Below are positions 54,590 through 64,000 of a stretch of 64,000 bases of DNA, one piece after another. Location: assembly GCA_012845835.1 (NCBI GenBank), contig JABAKD010000010.1:17681204-17745203 (forward strand), read 5' to 3'. Position 1 is the first letter of the stretch; each line of letters begins with the position of its first letter. Made by a program: the position numbers and the translations under genes. This stretch comes from Undaria pinnatifida. Taxonomy: Eukaryota; Sar; Phaeophyceae; Laminariales; Alariaceae. The notes below the pieces were generated by a model. The model was not told the origin of the DNA, did not search any database, and saw nothing but the letters and a program-made list of their open reading frames with translations.

Positions 54590-56400
54590 TAGTCGAACCA
54601 GTACCTTGCCGCACGATCTACTATCCCGTTTCTGCATTCGTCGACATATGTACCAGTGCGGCTGCCCCACCCCCGCCCGTCCCCCCGGTTTCCCCACTTG
54701 TCGCTGCTTTTGGCGTCCGCTGCTGCGTGGCGTAGCCAGCTCTTCTCCGCCTCGCCCCTGTGCCATCTTGTCATGAAGCGGTCCGCCGCGTCGACGACCC
54801 CCCGGTACCAGTTCCCACTCTTCTTACCCGCCATCGGCCACGGCACCGTCTCTACTCCGAACGGCAAATGGAAGCTATCCGTGGACTCTTCGATGGCTTG
54901 AATACCCTGTGATGTCGTCTGCTAGACATTGGGCCCAGTAAGTCGGCCTGGTCTCGGGTTCTTCCGAACATCACGCGATGGGTCAGCCGCTCATTTGTCG
55001 TCGGGTTTACGGCTTCCGCAAAGAGGAGGCGTCGTTTGCGGATGGTCGCCTCAACGCTCTCACATTGTGCCTTCTCGAGAGCCTTTTGACGTACGATATG
55101 AGGTGGTCGGTGCGTTGTCCGCGCTGGAAGGCAATGCCAATGATCCATAGGATGAGGCTGTGATGGTGTGCCGTTCGGAGCTCAGCAAAGTGCAATGGCC
55201 GAGAGTCCAAGTCACACACCCGTACAGCGGGGTCTCCATCACCTCTCGGTCTGTATTCAGCAGGCAAACCTTTAGGGTGAACGGGGCACCCTCCATATCG
55301 TACAGCTCTCCTGCTTAAATCGATCATATCATGCCCATGCGAGTCGGATCTGTCGTTTTATTCCTGGAATGATGTCGGCGCTTGCGTCGACAAGACCGTC
55401 GAGGTGCAGAAACTGCATCGTCTGCTTATACCTCTGGCGCGCTGGTTGGACGACGAGCGGTGAGGTCCGTAATGCCTGGTTGGGTGTGCGCAGCAGAATT
55501 GTCTCAATTTTCTTTCCGAGACACGGTGAGGCCTGCTGCTTCTGTGAGGCCTGCTGCCTCGAAAATGGTTACAATGACGGCCACCATCCTCGCAAAGCCT
55601 TCCGCCGACTTATACAGTGTCTGCATCGTCGGCGTACAGCATACCCCAGACCGACCCCCCCGTACACATGCTAGTGGTTCAAGTTCCACTCCGTCCTTCC
55701 CGAGGTCCTCCTCGAGGTGAACCGAGTCCCTCAAGGTGTCTGCGTCTTCACTGAAGCGTACCAGAGGACGCCATGCATAGCAGCGGCGAAAAGTACATAG
55801 AAAAGAAGGGGCGACAAAATACATCCATCCTTGCCGCAGTCCCTGGGTGACGTCAAACCAGTCAGATTGCTCACCGTCATCCGTACGCACGCGAGCTCCC
55901 ATGCCTTCGTGGAACTGGCGGATAAATGAACGGTCAACATCTTCGCTCTAGTACGCCGAAGCGTGCGAGCACCACCCACAGCAGCTCTCGGTCGACGGAG
56001 TCATGTGCTTTCGGGAGATCGATGGAGCACATGTACAGAGGGATTCTCCTAGCACGAACTGCGAGTCCACTGCTGATCGCGCGGGGCGAAAGCCGCCCTG
56101 TTCTCCAGGATTAATCCTTCTCGTTCTCACAAGTAGTAATTGCTGAGGCTGCGGCGGGACGCAACCATTTTTAACAATACTTTGTCTGAATGGGCAACGA
56201 GCGAAATCATTCGGTATCAGAGCTGTTGCAATCAGGGCGATCATTCTTTTTATGAAGGACCCTAATGGTGTTGCATATTTCCACTGCTGAGGGACGTCTC
56301 CCGTTCTCCTCAAATTGACAAGTAGGCTGTGAAATAGCGGATGAATTTTTCGGGGGGGGGTCAAATTTCAGTAGCTCGGCCGACAGGGAGTTTGGTCCCA
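54590..56400 (-). pseudogene. Degenerate LINE reverse transcriptase
   Basis: Read on the minus strand in three alternating frames. Fingers/palm: INPGEQGGFRPARSAVDSQF, then [14 protein letters not shown] in one frame and [20 protein letters not shown] in another (LRQGC.LSPLLF block), then FEAAGLT. The C-terminal part has YGCVTWTLGHC, ALEKAQCESVEATIRKRRLL and ERLTHRVMFG, typical of non-LTR elements after the RT domain. Multiple frameshifts and stops, so it is dead. A short internal duplication encodes [11 protein letters not shown]. No endonuclease domain is visible upstream, suggesting 5' truncation. This class of enzyme copies its own RNA at the target site. Confidence 0.8.
55500..55565. repeat. 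Short duplication inside the LINE remnant
   Basis: GAGGCCTGCTGC occurs twice, 18 bases apart, within the LINE reverse transcriptase remnant. Confidence 0.6.
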
Positions 56401-56849
56401 CTGCTTTCCAGTTTGGTATACCCTGTACTACCGCAGTCTGGTCGGTTCATCTCCAAGCGATGGTGCTAACGGCCGATGCGGGAATTGACCGCTGACTGGT
56501 TGGACCAAGTTTAGGCGACATCGTATTCAGGAGGGTACCAAAATACCCCGCCCGTCATTCAAGAATGCTGCGCCCCTTTATTGTGTGTAGTGATGCATAT
56601 TACTTGACTTTTAGTCTATCTACGGTCGAAAAAACACAATGCTGCAGGATGTAGGACACACACCCCTTGCTTGTGTGGGGAAGGGAAAATTTGAGAATGG
56701 TTAGTGTGAGAGCCATTGAAGAGATGTACCACAGCAGTTAAAAACAAAGACCGTACGGAAGCGCATCCGATTTCCATCCAAACGTGTGATGTATGCTGCA
56801 TTGTACCTGGGGGCAAAAAGCAACGATAAAATGGAGTCGTGCTATACGG

Positions 56850-57105
56850 TAGCCTCCCCAACTTTTCTTCAACTGTATCACCGGTTTTGAAACCAGCTCC
56901 AGGCCGTAGCTCCTGAAATACGGTGCACCTTGCCAGACCCGACGTCATTGTTCGATATTCTTTTGCGAACAATAAAACACACTGTTGTCATGATTTTTTT
57001 TCATAGCATCCTTCCTCTTGTCGAGCAGCCATGAAACGTTCGTTAAACAAAATCGCCGGTTTGGAGGGGGGGGGGGGGGGGGGGGGGGGGTATCGTAGAA
57101 TCAGT
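56850..57105. mobile_element. MITE family C, copy 3
   Basis: ACGGTAGCCTCCCCAAC at the left, a run of about 27 G then TATCGTAGAATCAGTCA at the right, with GGCCGTAGCTCCTGAAATAC, CGACGTCATTGTTCGATA and CTTGTCGAGCAGCCATGAAA inside. Same orientation as 10332-10600. Confidence 0.78.
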
Positions 57106-57416
57106 CAATGACAAATATCTGCCCATCCCCCGCCGCCGGTCGGACTGATCATGAAGGGGAGTAGTGTGCTTGGGGGTGGTGGTTTGGTGAGATAATATCA
57201 GGTATAAACATTATTTTAGCTAATCAAAGGATCAAACTACACCAAAATATGTTGTCTTCTACCAAGAATATCAAAATCGACCCCCCCCCTTTGAAAAAGA
57301 GAGACCACAAAGCACGCCCAACGCCGACGGATTTTCAGGGGGAACATGCACGTAATGGGAACTCCCGTGGGACACTCCCGAGGTAATTTCCTAATTTCCT
57401 TTGTAACTTCCCGTGA

Positions 57417-57650
57417 CGCGTGCTACGATAGAGGTATATTACGGTATACCGTTTTTGGGCGAAATCACTTTCTGAACGACGGGGCTCCTTAACCCAAAAT
57501 CGTCGGGAAAAAAAAAAATAATAGGCCATTTTTTTGCATGATGGTTCTCGTTGTATGCCTCGACCATGGGATTCATCCGGTATCATAGCGGTTTTGTTTT
57601 TCTCCAAATCAGCTTTTGGGAGAGGTCTTAAGCCCCCAAATTGAGGGGTA
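57417..57650. mobile_element. MITE family E, copy
   Basis: GACGCGTGCTACGATAGAGG, ACGGTATACCGTTTTTGGGC, GGGGCTCCTTAACCCAAAAT, CGACCATGGGATTCATCCGG; right end decayed. Confidence 0.68.
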
Positions 57651-57734
57651 GTAATAGAAAAAAAAAGTGCAGCATCCCGTGTGGTTTGTGGGTGTTCTCA
57701 CAGGCCACCGCGGGAACAACTGGGTAGTGCCATG

Positions 57735-58745
57735 GAAGCCGGTCGCCCTGGTGGCGTATATCAGGTTATCCTCGAGCCTGGTATAGGTCAGTTTCGTGAG
57801 TTCAAATCCCCCCTCGGCGAGTGCATACAAGCTGGGCCGGCCAAGAAACCCATAATCCGTCAGTCGGGCATATCTTTTGAACGACAGTGACCCACTGCAA
57901 ACTGAGCATATCCTAGATGCGGTGGTCATTTTAAGCCCTCCAGCTTGAGAATCTGCGAAGTTGGCGCCGAAAAAAGTGTTTGCCACTCACGTTTCCTAGT
58001 TTGAGCTTTTTTTCTTCATGATTTGTTTGTGTTGCTTTTTCTAAAATTGCTCGAAATACAAAGTGGATGGAATTGGCTTAATTTTTCTGGGCATGTACAT
58101 ATTGGGACGAGGAGTAGGGAGCTATGCTTTTCATTTCATGGGTCATTTCCGTTCGAAAGACATGGAGGAATCCCTGAATTATATGTAAATTTGTATGCAG
58201 AGGCACTCCGGTGGAAACTTGGCCATGCACCTCTCAATTTTCAAAGTTAGGACCTGAAACTTTGACACATGATTTGGATCAAGCTCACCAAAACAGTACT
58301 TGGCGAGCTCAAGAAGAAGAAAAAAAAGTGCCCACATACGGCCTGCTAAAAGTTTTCCATGGTCATGAAAGGGACGAAAAGCCAACGGATTTTCATTTTG
58401 TTTTTGAGCTCGCCAAGTAATGTCTTGGCGAGCTTGTTCTTAATTGCGTGTCAAAATTTCAGGTCCGAACTCGAAAAACTGAGCGGGACACAGCGATATT
58501 GGTTTGTTTCGAGCGTCTTGGCCGGCCCAGCTTGTACTCGAGCGAAATTCGTGGGGACTTTTTGCTTGCGCACAAATTGACTTGCGGAAAACGCGAGAGC
58601 GTGAGTTAGCAACACTCGATGAAAAATCGACGAGCAGTGGGATTGCTGAACCCTATGCGCGATAAAAAATGAAGGCAAGGACCGCGGGGGAGAAGGAACG
58701 ACACCTGCGACCACGGCTTGTCCAGAAGAAGCTGGAAAGTAGAAG
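57735..58745 (+). mobile_element. tRNA-derived SINE (family A), split by a TIR element
   Basis: Head 57735-57827: GCCCTGGTGGCGTATATCAG, CTCGAGCCTGGTATAGGTCA, B-box-like GAGTTCAAATCCC. The body resumes at 58537 (CTCGAGCGAAATTCGTGGGG, CGATGAAAAATCGACGAGCA, GACCACGGCTTGTCC) and ends GTAGAAGTGTG. The uninterrupted copies at 4012 and 16278 show that 57828-58534 plus one TA is inserted sequence. Confidence 0.8.
57828..58534. mobile_element. Non-autonomous Tc1/mariner-like TIR element (707 bp) with TA duplication
   Basis: Perfect 19-bp inverted ends CAAGCTGGGCCGGCCAAGA, flanked by TA on both sides (57826-57827, 58535-58536). The empty site is inferred from family-A SINE copies, which read GTGC(A/G)TA(C/G)TCG without the insert, so the TA is a true target duplication. 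Interior motifs CTTGGCGAGCTC/GAGCTCGCCAAG recur at about 58300, 58407 and 58425. The longest internal frames are about 70 codons; there is no transposase DDE motif. TA duplication points to Tc1/mariner, though the CAAGCTGGG end is not one I can assign to a named family. Confidence 0.82.
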
Positions 58746-59370
58746 TGTGCGCAAATATATATATATGAATGGTCCTCGCGGGCTCGCATGAGGTCTCATA
58801 GGGCTTCCCATGGAAGACCTACGGGCTCCCACGGAAGCCCGCAGGAGCCCATGGTATACCGTATAGGATTCCCGACGGGAATTCCCGTGAGGATCCGGTC
58901 AGAAACACCATGATGCCAAACGTTGCCGCAGCAGCATCAGTTCCCCCTCCGGTTTAGGTGGGCCACCAAAAATACCAACCCCCATATAATATGATGTCAT
59001 ACAAAATGCCTGGTGCCAAACCATATGAAGAATAAAATTCCTTGGCTATGAGGGTAGGGACGCGGGGATATCCGCGCAGCTTGGGATGTTACTGTGGGTA
59101 CGAGACCGTAAATCCTGCGGGCTATCTCACCGAATCTGTATCCCCGGTAGTTTGTTGATTCCAACGCCCGTGCGTTATTCGCGCGCTGACTCGGGACGGG
59201 AGCAACAGGCCGAGGCCCACGCGCCACGTCGCCATACGCTACATCATTCTTGGTCGGCCGCCGGTCCTGCCAGCCGATTTGTTTGTCGTGTTTTCCTTCG
59301 CACTGGCGCCTCTCCATTTCATAGATTCAGGAACGTGATAGCAAGGGTCGACAACTATGATTATACACCA
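58746..59370. other. Palindrome-rich spacer and possible upstream part of the gypsy remnant
   Basis: 58770-58880 has nested inverted motifs (GGGCTTCC/GGAAGCCC, CGGGAATTCCCG). From 59085 the plus strand becomes GC-rich and codon-like, perhaps the RNase H-integrase spacer, but no motif was recognised. Confidence 0.4.
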
Positions 59371-59379
59371 CCGAGACGA

Positions 59380-60430
59380 TGGAATTGTTTTGCTCTTTGG
59401 AAAACCGACCCCCCTTTCCCCCCCCGCCGCACCACTCGCCGCTCCCAACGGGGCGGGCGGCGTATACATTGAACGACGGCCCCTATTCGCGTGTATGTGC
59501 CACTGTTCATTCGCCCTTGGGTCATGCAGGCTTGCCACTCGACGGCTGTCTGCCACGTCGGCCCCTTGCGCACGTTGCGAGTGCTCGAGCATTTTTGCCG
59601 GTGCATTGGTATGCACGTCTTCTTCACCCAGCGGTGGCTTCGCAGCCGCCTAAAGTGCCAAGCAACGAAAAATCTCACGACTGGCGGGTCCGCCGGCCAA
59701 CTATCTCGATGCCGGCCCGGCGTCGCCGTCAGCGTGGATTACTTCGGCCCTCTTCCGGCAATACCCCCAGGGGTAACACCTACGTCTTAGTCTTCACGGG
59801 GGTCGTTTTACCGCCGGGCTTACATCTTACGGTTGACGCCGCGTTCACCGCTGAGAGTGCCGCGAACGCTCTTGTCAACGAGCATATCTCCCTCTGGGTG
59901 TTTACCCGTGTGCACAGAATCCTCTCGGAAAACGGTCTCCGGTCTGCTCGAAGCTTTTCGCACGCTGTCTACCACCCGCATTCGAGTTTTCAAAATCGCC
60001 ACCACTTCCTACCATCCCAAAAACGACGGTGGTGTGGAATGTGTGAGCCACACGGCGGTCCACGTGCTCGCCTGGCCATGGTCGTCAATAAGCGCAAAGA
60101 CGTCTGGAATTCACCGCTCCCGCACGTCGAATTTTCTTTCAACAGTTCCGTTAGTGCCGCCACGGATTTTACGCCCAACGAAGTCCGCATGGGTAGGCTC
60201 CCACGCCTTTCCCTCCCAAGATTTTCAAACGCAATGGAGTCCCCGCACACCAGAGGTTTGGCTCGTGACCACCTACCTCGCCCACCGCGAACTGGTGACG
60301 GACCGCCAACGCCAAGCGAACAATCCCGTCCGCGAGCACCCTGCCCTCACCGATTCGCGCGTTGCCCACCGAAACTCTGCACAGCCCGACGTACTGCGCC
60401 CGGTTTCCCTTTATTGCAGTGATACGTTTC
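59380..60430 (+). pseudogene. Degenerate Ty3/gypsy integrase
   Basis: Pieces in different plus frames line up with a retroviral-type integrase core. GMHVFFTQRWLRSRLKCQAT may be the end of the zinc-binding part. GVAVSVDYFGPLPAIPPGVT carries the first catalytic Asp, VHRILSENGLRS has Glu where the second catalytic Asp (SDNG) is expected, and TTSYHPKNDGGVECVSHT carries the catalytic Glu. RKDVWNSPLPHVEFSFNSSV and FTPNEVRMGRLPRL are the conserved tail. At least three frame changes and the Asp-to-Glu change mean it is inactive. Reverse transcriptase and protease are absent upstream, where a SINE lies instead, so the element is 5' truncated or rearranged. Confidence 0.78.
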
Positions 60431-60490
60431 CGCCCCCTCTCGCTGAGGATTTGGCGGCGGTGTGTTTTCCCTGGTGTTTTTTTCGATACG

Positions 60491-60690
60491 CTCTCGCCCT
60501 CCCCCCCCACCCGCTTTGCTGGTGGTACGGCGATCGGTTTTCGGCGTTAGGCACTTCCCTGGTCCTGACGACTGGAACCTCCTTCCGTTTCTCTCGCCCT
60601 CCCCCCCCACCCGCTTTGCTGGTGGTACGGCGATCGGTTTTCGGCGTTAGGCACTTCCCTGGTCCTGACGACTGGAACCTCCTTCCGTTT
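60491..60690. repeat. 100-bp tandem duplication downstream of the integrase
   Basis: CTCTCGCCCTCCCCCCCCAC through GGAACCTCCTTCCGTTTC is present twice, offset exactly 100 bases (60491 and 60591), nearly identical, so the duplication is recent. Confidence 0.9.
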
Positions 60691-60904
60691 CCTTTTCTTG
60701 GATTTTTCCCGGCCGTCGTAGCCTCGCCGCTCAGGAGGTGTGAGAATGGATTTTAATAAACCACATCTTGGGCTCATGTTCTACTTCCTGGAACCGGGTT
60801 TCCCCCCGAACTTCCCATATTTCTGCATATGCGGCTCATCAGAGTGGGCAGGTGTTGTGGTATTACCTTGATAGGCCAGTGGTTACCTCAGCAAACGTGA
60901 TCGG

Positions 60905-61125
60905 AACGTATTCATATTATTTGTATAGCGTTATAGCGTACTGTAGATAGTGAAACATAGTGGACAGGGGGGAGTGTACCTTCCGAAGGTATTCATATTA
61001 TTTGTATAGCGTGCTGTAGATAGTGAAACATAGTGGACAGGGGGGAGTGTACCTTCCGAACGCATTCATATCATTTGTATAGCGTACTATAGATAGTGAA
61101 ACATAGTGGACAGGGGGGAGTGTAC
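60905..61125. repeat. Three tandem units with polypurine tract
   Basis: Units start at TTCATATTATTTGTATAGCG (60911, 60992, 61065) and each ends TGGACAGGGGGGAG followed by TGTACCT. The G/A run resembles the polypurine primer next to a 3' LTR, here triplicated. Confidence 0.85.
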
Positions 61126-61487
61126 CTCCCTGGTGTCACCGGATGACATCGTGAATCTGTCATGGGAATACGAAACTGCCTTCCTTCTGGCTTTAAGCAA
61201 CAAACATGTGGGCAACAGCTAGGACTACTCAATAGGTTAGCATGCAGGGGATAGCTCGTGTCCCCGCCCCAGACACGTATCGCTAGGCACGTGTAAACGG
61301 GAACATTAAACAGGGAAAGGGATGAGCGGGTAAAATGGACGCAAACAACACAACGCATAGAAACAACTGAGAGACACGCACAGCGTGGGAGCTTTTGCCA
61401 CACGCAGGAGACACAAAGCAGGCCCCACAAGCAAGGCCCTTATCCTCTATCTGTCGTCGGCAATGGTGGCAATATCACAGTATCAGC
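61114..61487 (+). mobile_element. Probable 3' LTR of the gypsy remnant
   Basis: Starts TGTACCTCCCTGG immediately after the last polypurine tract and may end at ATATCACA (about 61487), giving TG...CA ends and about 370 bases. No second LTR copy is in the window, so the borders are a guess. Confidence 0.35.
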
Positions 61488-61639
61488 CACCGCACTCCCC
61501 CGAGAGGGACGGGACAAGCACCACTAGAAACAAAAACGAATCCCAAACCAAACACCACAGGACAGGAAAATAGGCTCTCAACCAAGACAAAACAAATCGG
61601 ATTCGAAGCACAGCAGTTTCAGCAGTGTTTGCAGCCACA

Positions 61640-62640
61640 TGGGCAGGTTCTACTTGCTGGTCGGCCTGATGCCTTTTTTTTTGTCCTGTCTGCCGTCTCC
61701 TTCCTGCTTTCTTCGATAGAGACTTCCATACTGCCCCCGCCCGTCGCCCGCGCTTTGCCTTGAACGCCGCCCATGGCGGACGCGTGGCGCTCCCTGCTCG
61801 CCTTAGCCTCCTTCTCGTGCCACCAGGCCATGAACCGTTCGGCTGCTTCGAGGACCCCTCGGCACCACTTCCACCGCCTTCTTTTTTCAGCTGCAGTGAC
61901 AATGGTCCATAGCACGGTCTCAACTCCACGATGCAGCGAGGAATGTTTCGTGGAACCTTCGGTAGATTGAAACACTTCAAGGTCGTCCAACACGCATTTG
62001 TGCCAGTTCTTTGGCGGTCCGCCTGATGATCCCGGGTTACCCGCCCACCAGGTATCGTCGCGGAAATTATCCGACTGGGGAGGTCACCTCCCGTTTTCGC
62101 CGTACAATTATTATTGCCCCGCGAAGAGGAGTGGACGGTCGTTTTTGGTTATCTCGCATTGTGTCGTCTTGAGGGCCTGCCCGTACGCGAGGGTGGTGTG
62201 GCGCTGGAAGCTAATTGCTCCCAGGAGGACGAGACAGCACGCCGTTCGGAGGTTGGCATTTCCCCCCCCGCTTATTGGATCGACGCCAAACACCCGATCC
62301 GTTTTGCAGGGTGTCAGTCACCTTGTTGGCCTTCAGCATGATGTGGACTTTTAGGCTGAGCGTGGCGGTTGTCTTGTCGTGCAGCCCTGGACCGAACCGT
62401 CGCTATAGCATGCCCACAGGAGTCGAATCCGTCGATCAATGCCAACCATGTCGTCAACGTCTTTATGAATATCGCCGCTCAGAAATAGGAGAGGTGCTGC
62501 ATCGACTGTCTACCGGTACCTCTGTCTTGCTGCTTCGATGCCGAACCGTGGAGCCCGGGGTTGTTTGCTCCCGTGTTTGGCAGCATCATGTGGCCTCCGT
62601 CTTCTTTTTCGAAACCGTGGGGCCTGCTGCCTCGAAGATG
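61640..62640 (-). pseudogene. Second LINE fragment, C-terminal part
   Basis: Related to the LINE at 54.6-56.4 kb. Minus-strand landmarks: near 62620 VGPTVSKKK-type remnant following the RT domain, then ISFQRHTTLAYGQALKTTQC and KNDRPLLFAG, then GVETVLWTIVTAAEKRRRW and GVLEAAERFMAWWHEKEAKA, parallel to GVETVPWPMAGKKSGNWY and GVVDAADRFMTRWHRGEAEK in the first copy. Frames are broken. It is diverged from the first copy, so they are separate insertions. Confidence 0.72.
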
Positions 62641-62644
62641 ATCA

Positions 62645-62905
62645 CACTGGACTGATTCTACGATATCTCCCCCCCCAAACCCACCATTTCCTTCAACGAA
62701 CGTTTCATGGCTACTCGACACGAGGAAGGATGCTATATGAAAAATAATCTTGACTTATTTTCTTGTTTGCAAAGGAAGGGCTATTTTATCGAACGACGAC
62801 CGTCGGGATGGCAAGGGTCATCGTATTTCAGGAGATACGGCCGGGAGCTGGTTTTCAGAACCGGCGATTTCGGTAAAGAAATGTTGGGGACGGTACCGTA
62901 GAAGG
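62645..62905. mobile_element. MITE family C, copy 4
   Basis: GACTGATTCTACGATATCTC at the left, GTTGGGGACGGTACCGTAGA at the right, with GGAGATACGGCCGGGAGCTG and AACCGGCGATTTCGGTAAAG inside; same orientation as 43775. It sits at the edge of the LINE fragment. Confidence 0.78.
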
Positions 62906-63094
62906 ACTCCCTGACTCTGTGTCATTGTCGTAGCAGGTTCCTCCGCCGACTTTGAGACATTGACAGGCGTAGAAGACGTCACAGGTGTTGCAGATATTAC
63001 ACATGTCAGGAGGAGAGGAGTTCATTTCTAATTTTCTGTTTGGGAAAACTCTACGACGGGAGTCCTCCCAAGCGGTAGTGGCGGGAAGCAACAC
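62906..63094 (-). CDS. Candidate Cys-rich small exon or ORF, unrecognised
   Basis: An open minus frame encodes MNSSPPDMCNICNTCDVFYA then CQCLKVGGGTC: seven Cys in about 30 residues. An in-frame ATG is present at about 63022. It runs into the MITE at 62905 and then stops. The Cys spacing is unlike random repeat sequence, but no family is recognised and no signal peptide or convincing splice sites are visible. It could be a real exon, part of a mobile element or chance. Confidence 0.25.
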
Positions 63095-64000
63095 CGACTG
63101 TAGAAAAATATCCGCGCTGTGGCGGCTGTGATCCGGCGCCGACAGGCCGTAGCGTCCATGCAGTGGGCGCTTGCGGAGGGTTCAGGTTTCCCGTTCCCGG
63201 GCGTCCTAGCAAGGGGCGAGATAAAGGGAGTCGGGCGCTAACACGAGCGCAGATGACCTCGAACCTCCAGACTTACTTGCCAACAGCGGGTGGGTACGGG
63301 GGACGAGCGGAACACGTTTTCACTCCTTCCGAGTAAGGGGTGGGCAGCTACAGTAGCTACCAATGGACGATACGGCCACATTGAGTACGTCGAATGGAGG
63401 TCTGCGGCCGTACACGGCAGACACGCAGGGGTGACGGTGTCAGCGGCGACGTCAACGGCAACCCAGCACTCACGCGACACGGAGTGCATAGACGCAGGCT
63501 ATTGCGCTTTGTCAATGCCGGAGGGATTTGAGGAGTCGTACGCAGCGTTCCCTCGGAATGACCAACGGCGGCCGAACCCGTCTGAGGGGGTCGGTTACAA
63601 GTTCGGGGAAAATCAGGAAGAGAAGCAGCCCTCATTCAAAATCGACACAAACGAGCGACATCATTGTGGTTCTCACATTCATGCAATCCTTCGCAAAATA
63701 ACATTATATCATGTTCATGTCCGTTGTCACAGGACAGGCTCCAGTCACTCTGGAGTGAAAAAAAAAAAATACCCCAAGGAAAAAAGTAGAGCATAACGAA
63801 AATAGTGGGCTAATGTTATGATTTTTCATCTTTATGTGCTCTTTGTACGAGCAACAGACCAACCGTCTATCGCTGTTGGTCAATTAAGGTATGATTTCTC
63901 CGTTATTCGGAAAATATCGTGAGATTCGGAAACTGTAGTGCGATTCGGGAACTGTCGTGCGATCCGGGAAACGGCACGTATATATAGTCTATACAAGCAC
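63095..64000. other. No gene confidently recognised at the right edge
   Basis: A 168-codon plus frame at 63290-63796 lacks a known domain and ends in repeat family D (63700-63785), so it is not called. 63910-63975 has three GATTCGG(A/G)AA-CTGT(A/C)GTGC(G/A) units of about 24 bases. Confidence 0.4.

Noticed and set aside
63290-63796. 168-codon plus frame
   Set aside because: No recognisable domain, and the C-terminal third is dispersed repeat family D.

Overview
This is a eukaryotic nuclear window: spliceosomal introns with GT-AG ends, many micro- and minisatellites, tRNA-derived SINEs, LINE and Ty3/gypsy remnants, and several families of non-autonomous DNA transposons. There are no bacterial operons, rRNAs or intact tRNAs. 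Repeat-packed 0.5-4.5 kb introns and a secreted Pmp-type beta-helix protein suggest a stramenopile alga, perhaps a brown alga. That assignment is inference and not proven by any single gene. All positions were derived by eye, without alignment or ORF-calling software beyond reading frames. Layout: (1) 676-2487, minus strand: two exons of a UBX-adaptor gene of the UBXN7 type, with a UBA-like domain and the VRAPIP motif; the UAS/UBX part would lie beyond the left edge and the first exon is not identified. (2) About 2.5-27 kb: no protein gene that I can support. It is a mosaic of telomere-like and other satellites and mobile elements, including a hAT-type element (14910-15753, 8-bp target duplication), a Mutator-like element (17930-19632, 9-bp target duplication, arms of about 450-490 bp), another TIR element (9837-10223), SINEs, and a 10.6-13.5 kb block of long tandem repeats. 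(3) 27103-50218, minus strand: the main gene, 13 chained exons (781 codons so far, about 20.8 kb of intron) encoding a signal peptide, an acidic low-complexity stalk, a Cys-rich module, and a parallel beta-helix with chlamydial-Pmp-like FxxN and GGA(I/V/L/M) motifs; one exon carries an Asp-Ser dipeptide run. Its 3' end was not found. (4) 51-64 kb: mobile-element graveyard with a small MITE, a 373-bp TRIM-like LTR element, a degenerate LINE (54.6-56.4 kb) and a second LINE fragment (61.6-62.6 kb), a tRNA-SINE split by a TA-flanked TIR element, and a broken gypsy integrase with its probable 3' LTR. The most notable observations are a MITE whose terminal repeat supplies the 5' splice site of intron 3 of the beta-helix gene, three DNA transposons with intact target duplications that identify their superfamilies, and a sequence core shared between otherwise different short interspersed repeats.
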